DNA of 64,000 nt from Ascocoryne sarcoides NRRL 50072 (Eukaryota > Ascomycota > Leotiomycetes > Helotiales > Gelatinodiscaceae): contig KB205945.1 in NCBI GenBank assembly GCA_000328965.1, positions 434,001-498,000 on the forward strand, written 5' to 3'. The translations under genes were made by a program, and so were the position numbers. Below are positions 37,301 through 49,700 of the stretch, one piece after another. Below the pieces are notes generated by a model that did no database searches, had not been told where the DNA came from, and worked only from the letters and a program-made list of their open reading frames with translations. Positions within the stretch are counted from its first letter, which is position 1. Each line of letters begins with the position of its first letter.

Positions 37301-38418
37301 ATTGCCAGCTCTCTTGAGCTAGGCCTTAACTCCCGTATAGGACTCTCCCTGACTATGTAACAAGAAAATCCACGGGGCAATTTAGGTTCATCAATTTCCC
37401 AGCAACCCCGTTTTAATCGGCAGGGACATGCAAGCTTTAGGCCGTCCCAGGGATGAATGAGATGAGATGCAGGATGCAGCTCAGATCTCGGGACTTGAAA
37501 GCTTGTTTGATATGTATGGCCTGAGCTTCTTCCAAATGGGTGCGTTCAAAGGTGGGATTTGCCCGATGTGGGTTTTGGGACTTGGCACGGCGGCGGGTGG
37601 TGTTGTTGGGTCCGGCTGTGCTGTGTGCGGGCCGAGGATACCCGTATCCCGGCCCGGGACGAGTACTCTTGCAACTACCGTCCCGCTTCAGGACTTGTAT
37701 CTTTCAAGGGGTGTCATTTAGCTTAATTACATCTCTCCTGATCTACTACTCTTACTAGGAGAAATGAGAAATTAATTAAGATACGAGTTTTGATAGATAG
37801 ACAAAGGTCCTCCGATCAACTAGTTTAAACATAAAAAACATAAATGTCTAGATTTTTTCAACTAGATATATCTAATAACATCCCAACGTACTATCAAGCC
37901 TGTACCTATATGTCTACACTTTCTGGGTATTTACTATCCATGTAGATCCAGGCCTGCGACACACTCCGAACTAAATAACTCTAAATTGGAGATCACGAGG
38001 GTGCAAGTTTCGATGGATGTTGGAGAATGACTAGATAAAGCGAGGGCCTTCAGCTTGGTGTTTATAAATCATAAAAGGTCGCCTCGCTTAGTTAGGGGCT
38101 GAAGAGCCTGTCGTCGTGTATAAAAAAATGGATGTGGAAATGGTACATCTCTCGTCGGCATGGTCGTTTGGAGAATATCTATAACGTATAGGAAGAATTG
38201 GATTTTTTTGGCTGATTGTTTAATGGCATAGTATTAGGGATAGAAAGAGAATGCAAGATACCAAATAGATTTCATATGCACCATCATTCTTTCCCCATCC
38301 AAAGTTTGGTTGATAAGGTGCAAGTGTTATTAGATAAAGACTGCGTAATAGCAGATAGCAAGACCTTCAGCTATGCCAGAATCCATCAATTCTACCTATC
38401 GAGAAAAAGCCAACAACC
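34354..38418. other. Long intergenic region, no supported gene
   Basis: 4 kb. The left part probably includes the transporter promoter and a (GCTTG)n run at about 35296-35317. ORFs up to 155 codons (34986-35453) lack motifs and are Arg/Ser-rich. From 36000 onward the DNA is AT-rich with scattered stops. I see no transposon ends. Confidence 0.6.
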
Positions 38419-40895
38419 TTAAAGACCACGCTCAAAAAAAGACTTGATAATCCCAGCATCGCTCGCCTCATACTCTCGAATCTCAACCGAGCCATCAGGC
38501 TGCACAAAAGTGTTAGGCTGCACAAACCTTCGGTTCACGATTCGAGACCACGACCTGCCTCCAGACCTCATACTCGCCATCGACGGCCCTGAGGGCTTGG
38601 CAATACGGTCGGCATGCTTCAATGTCGGCAGTAGAACGCCAGATATGGATCTTGCACAGCATCTGGCTAATCGAGGGTTTACCGTGTGACAAGATTTTGG
38701 AGCAGTCAACTCGGGCGGAGAGTGTCTTGGCAATATGATCATGCTCGACTTTCATGAAGCCGCCGCCGTCATGAAGAAGATGTGTGAGAATTGCAAATTT
38801 GGCCTTTTGCATGACTGGGATTAGCCACAGGACGAAGCTTCTACTCGTTCCGGGGATTTTTTACTCACCTGATCCTGATCACCTCCCCAAGCTTGATCCT
38901 CGGCATTGAAGCTCGAAAGTGCGCGGAGACCCTCGACTCCGATTTCAAGATAAGCGTAGTAGATGACTAGTCCATGTCAGTAATATAGAGCAACCACAGA
39001 AAAGAAGTATACCCACTATCATCCGCGGTGGGCGTGCTAAGCTCATCATACCCAAAAAACAAAGCCACAATCCTCTCATTGTCCGACAAATAGTCCGCAA
39101 CGAGAAAGGCGCGGCACTCTTCCACCGTGGGCGCCAGCTTCCCGAAAACACTGCCCTAGGTCTCTCCGGGCTTGTACCAAGTCTTCACCGGCTCGCCTGT
39201 GACCGGGCTGATCGGCGGGTTCGTATGATCAAAGTTGTCCTTTCCGGAAGCCGTCTTAGCCAAGAGCTTCCCCGTTCCATGACCGAGGAGCTCGTGCGTA
39301 GCGGTCGAAATGAAGCGGCATATATGAACTGCGTGCATGAAATCCTTCGACTCGGAAGGGTGAATATAGTAGCACGGGCGGCCGCGCCTACTGTTGAGGT
39401 TCATACGGTTGGCGTCGACCATGCTTTTGACACCTTGCCTTTTCCCATCTTCGGCATCCTATGATGGAGTCAGTCCAGAGCTCAGTTCTACTGCCTAAGG
39501 CCTCTTCCGAGGTGAGGGCAAGTGGCATCTGCCAAGGAAACTTACAAGAGTGATGTTCGTGGCCTCCCAAACAGTGCTTGAGAGAGAAGCGAGCACGATG
39601 GTAGTGTTAGAACAATGTGAATTTCAGAAAACCCTTGACGTGTGAACTGACCATGAATGACGGCAAAATCGGGAACGTCCAGCTCGCTGGGTTTGAACGG
39701 TCCTTTCCCATGGCTCTCGCCAGGGACAGCCCAGAGCAGAGTGCCAATAATCTCTGTAGATTGTTCGACGAGCCGGCTTATCTTCTTTGACTCCTTGGAG
39801 TCGGCAATGCCAGCCGAAGCCTGCCACTCAGCCCTCATTCCGTAAGGGTCACGATAGCCAAAGAGAAACCCCATGTAATGTTCCACCCGGGGCGATTTGT
39901 CTTGCACCCATGTTTTCTGAGTAGCATGGAAAGCTTGATAATCCCCGGTGCGGAAAGTCTGAATGAGCTGAGAGAGCGCAAGCCTTTGCGTGTCATTGGC
40001 AGCATATTTACTTGCCTCGGTGAGGTTCGCACAGATTTTGGTCATTTCCACAGAATGGTCGCCGCGACGGAGGAAGACCTTAGCTCGACGCTTACCCCCG
40101 ACCTCGAGATCAGCGAGAAATCGGGGTTCGGCGTCTGCTTCTGCAGAAGTCTATAGGACTTCGAATACATTAAGGTCCTCGGGTCCAGAGGCACTGCTAC
40201 GAGCAGCTTTGAACAGTCGAGTGTTCTATGGAGCTATTTTCCGAGCTTCCATCACCTTGGTAATAGCTTCAGCCTCTTAATGGTTCACCCTCTCCTCGCT
40301 GGGATAGTAGCCAGACCAGCTTGTTGCACTGGGATATCCAAGATTGCTTGGCTGCGCTGCCAGCATCGTGTCCAGAATTCCCTCGAGCTTTGAGGTTGCC
40401 TCGGGTGATCTAGCTGCCATTTTCGGGAGCACATCTTTAGGCACTCTGGGAGCGACCTTTCGATCACCATCATCCTGCACACAACGGTTCTGGTGAATTC
40501 ATTTGAACCAGGCCACGGCGTAGAGGCAGTTGGGCTAAATTTGGTACTCGCATAGTGATTACCTAGACTGGGCAAGAACATGCTAGCGAATTCCAGCCAA
40601 GTGTTAAGATGCTCCTGTGTTACGCCGTTATCAAGGAGCTTATCCCATTGCCCATTGCAACCTTTGTGCAATTCAAGAATGAAGTCGAAATTCCCTCTGA
40701 CTCAGGTGATGTCTGACGAAGAATGATTCTGCCACCATGCCAACACGCTCTGGATAAGTAATGAGCATACGCTTTATAGAGTATTTCATCTTTAGCCTCG
40801 TCCTCATCGAGGCCGTCAAATACTTCCCTGGCCTCAAGGTTATGCGTAACCTCAGCTTCTTTGAGAACATCGATGTTAGACATCTCGAGGTGCAA
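38419..40895 (-). pseudogene. Dipeptidyl peptidase III (M49) pseudogene
   Basis: DPP III is a cytosolic zinc aminopeptidase that removes dipeptides. The minus strand reads through the whole family from MSNIDVLKEAEVTHNLEARE near 40895 to the C-terminal FVQPNTFVQPDGSVEIREYE ending at 38419. Readable marks: SRACWHGGRIILRQTSPESEG, FLFGYRDPYG, the zinc motif HELLGH at 39279-39296, WYKPGET, VEECRAFLVADYL, and SKILSHGKPS. Breaks: a frameshift after SPESEG (about 40700), another near 38530, and in-frame stops TAA at 40277-40279 and TAG at 40226-40228, 40151-40153 and 39156-39158. The last one replaces the Trp usually found after WYKPGQT. Intron-like joins (for example after FAVIH near 39650 and before DAEDGKRQG near 39460) remain, so it is not a retrocopy. 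No product is expected. Confidence 0.9.
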
Positions 40896-40930
40896 TTGAG
40901 CTTCTAGACGTTGTATGTGTTCTAATTGAG

Positions 40931-41116
40931 ATTAGAGTATCGTTTATAGAAATCCCTCAGATAGGGTTGTCAGCTGAAGCCCTGTCAACAGATAAAGCGA
41001 GGTTTACTATTCTAGCCGGTTGTATTAGAGTATCAACCACAGAAATCCCCCAGATAAATCCGTCACTTAAAGCCCTCTAAAAAGATAAAGTGAGGTTTAC
41101 CATTCCAGCCCGTTGT
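40931..41116. repeat. Diverged 93-bp tandem repeat, two copies
   Basis: Both copies begin ATTAGAGTATC (40931 and 41024) and share GAAATCC, CAGATA, GCCCT, AGATAAAG and GAGGTTTAC in the same order at a period of 93 bp. Many differences are transitions (for example CTCAG/CCCAG, GCGAGG/GTGAGG, TATTCTAG/CATTCCAG), as expected after repeat-induced point mutation or CpG decay. It starts 35 bp beyond the DPP III pseudogene. Confidence 0.8.
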
Positions 41117-42237
41117 AATATTAGCAACAAGGTTAAATGTCGCGTTAAGCTTTGTCGTAGGCTTTCATCTTAGTCCCATTATTCCAAGCTTTATATAAAG
41201 CTTAACGGCCTACTAGTGAATAGAGAACTCGTCTACTCTTCGCCTAAAGAAGCCCTCTCTTTTATCTATTGTATCCCTAATAGTAAGTATGTAGCCCATG
41301 TATTTCTTTTAGCCGCACTTGAAGTTTATTAATAAGACGTCTAGCGGCTCAACTAAAGTTCCTTCGTCTTAAGTCTCACGTTCGGCTGAGAGCGAAGATA
41401 ATGATAGCTCGTTTTCTGAAGTTTCTTTCTACGGCTGATCAAAGTAGTAAGGGGGTATAACCTCAAGATTTCAACTGTCAACGTTGAAATAAGAATCGTC
41501 CTTTATTATATTAAGTGTCGCTCCAGTCCCCAGCCGATAAAGACGAGCTCTCCGTAGGAGGAATAACTGGCCGATTTGAACAGGCGAGAATATCAAAATC
41601 TAAGGCGAAGAACGCTTCATTTCTCAACACTACGCACTTCAAACTTAATATAAACTTAGGAGATTTGTTTAGAGATAGCGCTTATACTTCGTTACTGATA
41701 ATTTAGTGAAATTTAGAAATTACAGCTTGCTTATATTACACATTTTTTACATTCACGTATATTGTCAATATCCGCCACCTTTTTCCCCTACAGAGAGCAC
41801 GAGAAACAAACCGGGAGTTCTGTACGGGACATTGCTGACTTCACATGATCTAGTAGCTGATCTCAAGGAAACCAATCCAAAAACCTACATTCTGTCAAGA
41901 AAGAGCATACGCAACCCATCATCGCACTTCCTTTTTGCTGGACAAGCAACAGAACATGATCTAGGCAGCCACCAGTTGCTGACTTTGTCGCGCATCGCAG
42001 AAGAAGGGGAAATTTCCACATCAGGGCACTAAACTCCACATAGTCATTCCACAAACCACAATGACATCGAATTCCAAGATATTATAGTCCACCCTGCCCA
42101 TAGCAACAATACTTCCAAGAACTAGCAACCAACACCAAACAAACAATACTTGGCAATCTGAGCTGGTCATTTGTGCTAGCTGGGCTCTTCAGCTTCCCAG
42201 GAACTTTCGCAAGGGATATTCGTAATGATGACAGTGG
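41117..42237. other. AT-rich, TAG/CTA-rich debris, probably a degraded mobile element
   Basis: This 1.1-kb stretch is AT-rich, full of CTA/TAG/TTA words and open for at most about 110 codons. Its texture matches repeat DNA degraded by point mutation. No terminal repeats or transposase motifs can be read, so the mobile-element origin is inference. Confidence 0.4.
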
Positions 42238-44731
42238 CTATGCTCGAGCGTGGAATGGGCGCAAGGAGATGGTACAAACAACGAGGAGCACCGCAGCTGA
42301 AAGATCTGGTGATGCACATTGATCCACTGGGCGGGAATGGTTGGGAGCACGACCACAACTGCAGAGTGCGCTGGCGCTCTCATTAGTGAATTCTTGGGCT
42401 TTCAGGAATCAGGGGATAGAAGATCCGAGATTTGGAAAGCACTTGGACCCAGTTTAGAAATGCGACGGGAGGAGATCAGGTGACTTACCAATAGCAACTG
42501 GCTCTTTTGACACTTGTCTTCAAACAGAAAGCGTTGCCATCAGAGAGATAGACTGGATAAACACAACCAGAAATACCAGCCTTCTCAGCGAAAACATATC
42601 CCAAGCTAGTCTCGACATACCGCCGAGCACGTGATAGACTCCTTTCGATGAACATCGTAGTTTCATGTCTCAGCCTTCCACGTTTTCAGTGGCTGCTGAA
42701 ACCGAGGATGAACACCCTCGGCAACCCGCAGGAGTATCGAATTCGGCTTTATTCAGAGGCCAAAGAGATCCAACTCAGATCGTCGGGTCGGGACAGAGAA
42801 GCCGTCGGTTTCTGGCATGATCTCCGAAATTTCCAAGCCTAGATTTGGAGCTTCTCATGTAATGCGACACGTCACGTAGTATTTGGAACCTCATGCACAG
42901 AGGCTCCTCTCCATCTCGTGTTGATTGTGAAACGGACAGCCGGAAGCCTGAGGACAAAAAAAATTGTGTCCTGGCCGAGGAAAATTTTAAGATTTTCCGT
43001 TGATCTTCACAATTTCGAACGGGGGAAACCCGCTCGAATGGTACGGCGCGACGGAAATTGGTGATGATGCATGGCGCCCCAAGTGCTCGGAACCAGGCGT
43101 GGAGTAGCCGTTGGAACAATCTTCCCGACGAGGTTGAACCCTCCTGTGGGAAGTACGTGAATGCACCGGGGCCCTGGGATCAGACGAACAGGCGCTGTGG
43201 AAGCCCGAGAGCGATGTCGTCCAGCCGCCGTACGTAGGGAAATTGTGCCGGTATCTCAAACCGTGGGTGGATGCTCTCGCACGCTTCTCTCGCGCTTCTA
43301 GAAGTCCCGGAGGAAGCATTTCCCGCCTTCGACTTTTCGAAAGATCCCTTGCGACCAAGCGTTGTGGGACTCCGTCGTAAAGTGCCAGTGAAACTTTCCA
43401 TGGGGCCGCGGCCAACGAGACGTCGCGATGGGATATACGGAACATGGGGAGGGAGACCTTGCTTGGCTGACTGCCCCGGGCCGTTTCTACTGCTTCCACA
43501 CATGTTCCACCTGGGGTTCCACCGCATCCCCGTCGACGCCAAACCAAACGGTCGTGCTTGAGGGCGAGATGCGTGACGGTGCGGCTCAATGCTGACAGGA
43601 ACTGGAGGAGCGGAAGACTGGAACAAGGGAACTTGCTTTTCAACGGGCTCCGACTCCGACTCAGAGACTCAGGATGTTTGTCGTCGGCTTCCATGCGAGA
43701 TCCAGGATGCGGGAAGGACGAAAGCGACGGCAAGGGGCATCCACCGCGTCGTTGCTGACTGCTCGGCCTCCCGAAGGAGAGGATAGCGAGACTGGACGGT
43801 TAATATGTACTCTGTCGTATATGCTGTAACTTGCTTGCAACTTCGTCCCGGAGGCGAGCTGGAGAGAAAGACTGTGCGTTGTTGGGGGATTCAAGTTGGA
43901 AAGTTGGTACGGAGACGTCGTTCCGGCGGGTTACCAGTAACGAAATGCTCGGGACCATGAGAGGAAGAGGCAAAGCACAGGAAAGGCCGTGGGCGGGATA
44001 CACCGGAAACGGTGATTTTGGAGGTTATCTACGCAGGCACCCCGGGCTATACCAGTGCTCCATCTTCCCGAGGGCTCGCGGACCCAAGAGGTGGAAGTGA
44101 AGGTGAAGGTGGAGGTGGAAGTGGACATGGCACCATGAAGGACCATCGAAGGACCATCTGAAGCTGAGGGAAGAATTCTAGAAGGACCAGCCCGGCCAAG
44201 ATCAGCGGACATTAAAGCGGTCCCACTTTCGCGGCATGAGGCTGAGATTGATCATTGATGAGACCTTTGCAGCGTGGGTAACATACGAATCTGATCATGC
44301 AAGGCTGGATCCCCGTGCGACCGTAATAGAGGCTCTTCTATCGATGATGGGGGAGGGGGGGCGAGAGGAGAGGAGAAATTCGAGATCCTCATGCTCCTCA
44401 TGCTGCTCCCGTGCCCAATATGTCAAGCAGACCAAGTGAACAAATCTAGGGGCCCCGAAGAACACTTCGTCGCGGCCCAGTTGCTCCCTTCCCCCCTCCT
44501 CGTGTGAGCTGATCTGCTGAGCTGGCAACGGTTCCTCATGCAATCGAGGATGCGTGGTGAAGGCCTCCTCTCGAGTTGTTGTAATCGTGTCCTCATCGCG
44601 GTTGCGATCTGCCTCCCTCTATTCGTCTGACCCGAGAGAAGGGCCCGAGTCGGGGGACAGCGAACCGGAAATCTGCATGTTGCGCTGTCACACCCGCATC
44701 TGTTGTCATCGACGCACGCTGCGATGCATCG

Positions 44732-44857
44732 CGATGGAGATGGAGGAGACAGAGATGAGAGATGCGAAGATGAGAGATGGAGGAGACAGAGATGAGAGAT
44801 GAGAGATGCGAAAATGAGAGATGTGAGGGTCGAGGGTTGGGGGTTGAGGGTTGAGGC
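44732..44857. repeat. GAGATGAGAGATG-type tandem repeat
   Basis: Two copies of a 37-bp block beginning GGAGGAGACAGAGATGAGAG (about 44742 and 44779), made of nested GAGAGATG units, then GAGGGTTGG/GGGTTGA units to about 44857. The plus strand is nearly pure purine. Confidence 0.75.
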
Positions 44858-45160
44858 GTGAGAATCCCCTCGCGTGCCCGAAACCCCTCCTATCGCGACG
44901 GCGCCTATTCGCCGTCGCATCCTCCCTCCAGACGATTGATTGTGATGGCTCGAAGATGCTCGATATGGCGCTAATGCCAGGTACGGATTCGAAAGAGGTC
45001 TAGGGGCACCGCAGCGGCGCATGGGGTTGAAGTGCCTAGCGACCGGCTACAGCAAAGATGGAGCCGTAGGGTGACACCACGGCGAGGAGATAAGTATGGA
45101 CTTGGTAAGTAGCTACTGTAATCACTCCGCGCAGGGGCCCAGCATGATCATCATCTTTTG

Positions 45161-45241
45161 CCGTGTACTTTACCGTGTACTTTACCGTGTATTAAGTGCG
45201 GGTTGTATGTGATTATCATACTTCCTTTACCGTGTATTAAA
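45161..45241. repeat. 12-bp CCGTGTACTTTA repeat
   Basis: Three adjacent units (45161-45172, 45173-45184, 45185-45196; the third reads CCGTGTATTAAG) and a fourth at 45230-45241 (CCGTGTATTAAA). No protein frame is involved. Confidence 0.8.
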
Positions 45242-46654
45242 AGTGCTGATGGTACTGGATGGTGGTGACTTGGTCCTTCGGTCCAACAGAAGGGTGGATG
45301 GAAGCTGGACGCCAGCAGGATTGCCATGCTCCCCCCATGTCGTGCTACATGTTAGTTGGAAGATCGCTGCGACGGAACCACAAAAAGATATATACTCTAC
45401 TTTCCACTACGAGATCAGAAAAATCCCCCAATAAAAACAAATACCCCTGTGGCCTCCCATGCCCAGCAGCAGCCCCCCCACCTCGCTGTCCTCCCCCCCC
45501 ACCCGGAAGGGCTTCCCCCCTCGCCTTTCGATCTGATGCCTTTCCCTGTCCTTCTTCGAACACTTCAAACAGGTCTGTCCCACCCAATCCGATTTTCAGA
45601 CGTCGATGTCGGGATGCAGATCTATCTGTCTGTCTGCCTGCCTGCCTGTCTGTCACTCGATGCCCGTGGCCCGTGGGCGCTGCTTGGACGAGGGTTCTGG
45701 CAACGGGCGTGGCGCCTGAATGCCATCTCGCGCTCCTCGAATCACGGCCAGAGGTGATCCCCACACGGGGCGGGCTCTCTCTCTCATTACGAGAGGTGAA
45801 CGAGAGGAGGGACGTCAGCGCTCAGCAGTAGAGGGATGGATGGATGGGATGAGGACGTCGACGGTATAGGTCGGAAGTGCCGAGCCATGACGCTGGAAGA
45901 GCGACGAGACGAGACGAGACGAAGCTGCGCTGGCAGTCTGGAGTGCGGCACCAACGGCTGGCGCCCGAAGATGCTCTCCTGTACAATAGAATAATAGCAA
46001 GCCATACGAGACTATTTTAGACTTTTTCTTGTCGCGCTCTCTGCTGGCTGGCTGGCTCTCTCGGTGCAACCAACGTCGACCCAAACCAGACAGCCTTCCA
46101 ACCCGAACACCCAGCGCAGCCGTTGCCGAAACATCGAGAGGGGGATGGGCTTTGGAAACGGTTGAATGGTGGATGAGCCACGACCCTTCCCAGCCATCAG
46201 CCCTTTTCCCAGCATTCTGTTCCACCATGTCGGCGTCGCAGCCGGAGCTTCGTCTGGGTGCCGTAAACCGCTTCGGGTTGGTTCAGGAACCCCCCTGGCT
46301 TCCCCGAACTGTTGACTCCGGACATGTTGTCCTTGGCAACAGGACAGGACTGTCAGTATCTTGAAGAGTCGCTGCACCTGGGGCGGAGAGCGAAGTACAC
46401 GTCGCGCTGGGTGGAAATCAGGGCTGCGGTTGGGCGCGAATCTGCTCCTCTCGATGCCTTGCCAGCATGCTCTTCGGCAGTCGAGGCCTTCCTGCCCTCT
46501 TTCCCCCCCTAATGGGAAGTGAGAAGCGAAATCCCCCGTGGTGAAATAGGGGGAGAGAGTAGACGGTACCAGAGTACAAAGAGCATAGATACAACACCAC
46601 CACAGACGGGGATTTCGACGGTCCTCGTTCCAGCCGCGGTGATGCTCGCCGCGA

Positions 46655-46700
46655 CCCTGAACCTGAACCTGAACCTAAACCTGAACCTCAACCTGAACCC
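46655..46700. repeat. (CCTGAA)n hexanucleotide repeat
   Basis: About seven CCTGAA-type units, two of them changed (CCTAAA, CCTCAA). It produces an Asn-Leu repeat in a spurious forward ORF. The unit length equals that of TTAGGG telomere repeats but the sequence does not match. Confidence 0.85.
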
Positions 46701-49700
46701 CGGACCCTCGAATAACCTGAAGTACCGAATGCTGCGTCCCAGGAAATCCCTAATCCCATCCTCGTCTATCATCTTCAGGGGTATCGGGGACCGCGGCCAT
46801 GCTCCGTCTGCCTCTGCGTCACGTCTGATTGCAGGATCTGGTTGCATGTTCTTTGATTTGATGCTTCTAGATGCCCCGTTTCAAGTCGCTCTCACACCAC
46901 CGCCCTCCTCGTGGCGGACCCGACCTGCCCAAAGCTCCCGCTCACCCCCTTTTCTGGGTCCGAAAAAAAAGGAAAATAGGAATAGAAAATAGAAAATAGT
47001 GCCTGGTATAGAGTGCTCGTCGAGAAATGCGACTCGTCCTGCCCGTCGGCGTATGTGTCTGGGGCCATCCGCTGCCCGTCGATGAAAAGCCATCCGACGT
47101 AGAGGGCGCCGGGCAAGTAGCATATACCAGTCAAATAAGGGTTAATTATAGTTGTTTATTTCGCCCACCCATGTCCTGCTCTCACTTTCATTTCGATTTG
47201 TCTCTTGCTTCCGTGTTCCCCTAGTCCCGCCCAGCCGTCGACGTCCAGCATCATCATCCCTCCTCCCCTCCCTCCTGGTCTCCTCCTAGTCCTCCTGGCT
47301 CCCTGGAGATCTGCTCCGAGTGCCTCCCTTGGTTTGGCATGCAATCAAGTCTCGTATAAGACAACCCCGAGCCCCCTTCGCACACACACAATATTTCCTC
47401 TAAATCTCACCCTGCCTTCGCTGTCTCGACTGTCCCTCAGCATCCTGCTATACCCATCCGGTATCCCTCAACTCCATCTCGCATCTTGCATACACCGCAA
47501 CCAACCCTCTCCCACCCTCACACGGCAGCCGATTCACGCGTGCCCACATTATCCCCAGACCTGATTGATATCATCCAAGATTAGGGGCAACACCTCACGC
47601 AAGCTCCCTTTCCACATATCGGCTAGCTGCCTGTTCTAGAGCGCTTCTGCATCGAGGTCCCAGCTCCCGAGCAGCCCCCCCAGTCGCCGACACCGTCGCA
47701 GGTCTCGCATTGTCAAAGCACCGCAAATCTTAACCCACTCATATTAATCCTCCCTCGCCCGCCAGACTCCGCTGGAAATAAAAAGTTCACACATTCTCGT
47801 CGACTTGGGATCATCTGTGCGAAGGACGTTGAGATCGAAAGCAGACATTTCGACTCGTGGTACATTTTGCAACCCAGCTACGTGAATTCTTGAGAGCTCC
47901 CTCGAACGACCGCACCCCTTCAGGAGATTTCCACCTCGGTCCTTGCACTACGCAAGAAGCACACAACGATCGTGAGTCAGACATTCCTTGTTGGCAGTAA
48001 CCATCCTGGCCGTTTATTTTGGGATATCACTCTTGATATCTGAGATAAATCGTGAACTCTCCGCTGACTGGACATTTCCCTAGACACCACCCCCATCCTC
48101 ATGATGATTACGATAGAAGAAGCACACGCATGCAACATGGGCCGCGGAGCCTATGACACAACTGGTGTCCCAAAGCCTCCCCCACCGAAGCCCAGGTAAC
48201 GACCGCCAATCTTTCCTGGCTTCGACGCCATTGAACAAGAGACACGGTGGGAAGAGCGCTGAGACGATGGTTTCGCGATTCGTTGAAACCGCAACCCGCA
48301 TCCCTTGCAACGGCTCTCCGCTTGTGCCCTCACCCATCTCCACTGCGTTATGATTCTTGATACACCATATTTCGCGCAGAAGATATTCTAATACGGACTC
48401 CATCGAATTTCCTACACATGTACAACTATCTCATACCCACGATCGCGACGACTCTCTTTCATGCCCATTTACATTCCGGCTCGCTCGTCACCCACGTGTC
48501 CCTTCGCCACCGCTGCTGCATACCTCCAAGAGTTTGAATTCGCTCACGCACAACCTCCTTGCTTCAGAGCTGGCCAGCGAGTCTCGACGCACAGCACGGA
48601 CGATACCCCATACTGCCTTACCACTAATCGCAAATTCATTTACACGGTCAGGGACCCCACAGAACATGACCTGGGCCACATTTGTACGGGGCTGGCGTTG
48701 CATCTAGACGGGGAATTTTCTGCTTTGTGGGATAATTGCATGATCATCACCGATCATACCCATACGTTTTGCTTCTCACCTGGGAATTATCTAGACTTCT
48801 CTTTTGTTCGGTGTTACCAAGCATGTACCACCACTTTTTCCTTTTCATCGGTTGACGGTTATATAAAATGGGACAGTGATATTATCGGGAGCACAATTGG
48901 GCAGGTTGGGAAAAAGAACCGTTTTTGATGTTTTTTTGTTGCTGCGCATATAGACTTGGTTTCTCGTTTTGCTATTAGGGTTACACTTACATCTGCTTTG
49001 GTACTATTGGAGCCGGGCTGACGCTCTCGCGGGTGCGGTCCGGCGCGTTTGTATAGCATAGGATTTGAAATTTGAGAAGACTCGGGCTGGTTTTCTTTCA
49101 AACCAGGCGAAGACGCAAAACTGTACTCTTTTTTTCTTTTGTTTATTAAAGGGGGTTCTAGACCAGATAGAGCTCCGTGTAAGCGTAGTCGGCTTTTTAT
49201 TTTATTTTGCGCGGGCTGGTTCCTGATGCATCGGATGAGAGGAGCAGGAGATAATCATATACCCAGGATAGACATGTATGATATAATCCTCTTCTGTAAT
49301 GAAGCAGGACCAGAGGGGTTTTTTGTTGGGATAAGCCCAGTTGGCGACGTTGGGCACACTTAGATAATAACCGATACTTAATATTTTATTCCTCCACCAT
49401 GCTCTTCATCGCAATTTCGTTCTAGTGCCCTCGATCTCGATCTCGAACGTCATGACTCTAGACCCTGCGGATCTTGCAAAGGAATCAAATTTGTCTATCT
49501 ATACTATATGGAGTATTTCAACAATCGCTGAACGACCATGCAGGGACCAGCCTTAGGGGAACTCGGAAGGCAAGCCCCCCAAAAAAGCAAGGTGACTTAC
49601 ACCGATCCCATCAAAAGAAAGTTGCGACTCCCCTATCACAATGAGACCGAACGTAGCTTGCACATATCAGCTTGGTCGGTCCACGCCAACAGCAAAAGCA

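Noticed and set aside
42987..43733. 248-codon minus ORF
   Set aside because: Arg/Ser/Pro-rich, no motif, overlaps equally long ORFs in other frames; looks like a GC-rich chance frame.
44423..45022. 199-codon minus ORF
   Set aside because: Contains the translated purine repeat and no recognisable domain.
48461..48928. 155-codon plus ORF
   Set aside because: Protein text has no hydrophobic core pattern or motif; kept only as part of the leader-like tract.
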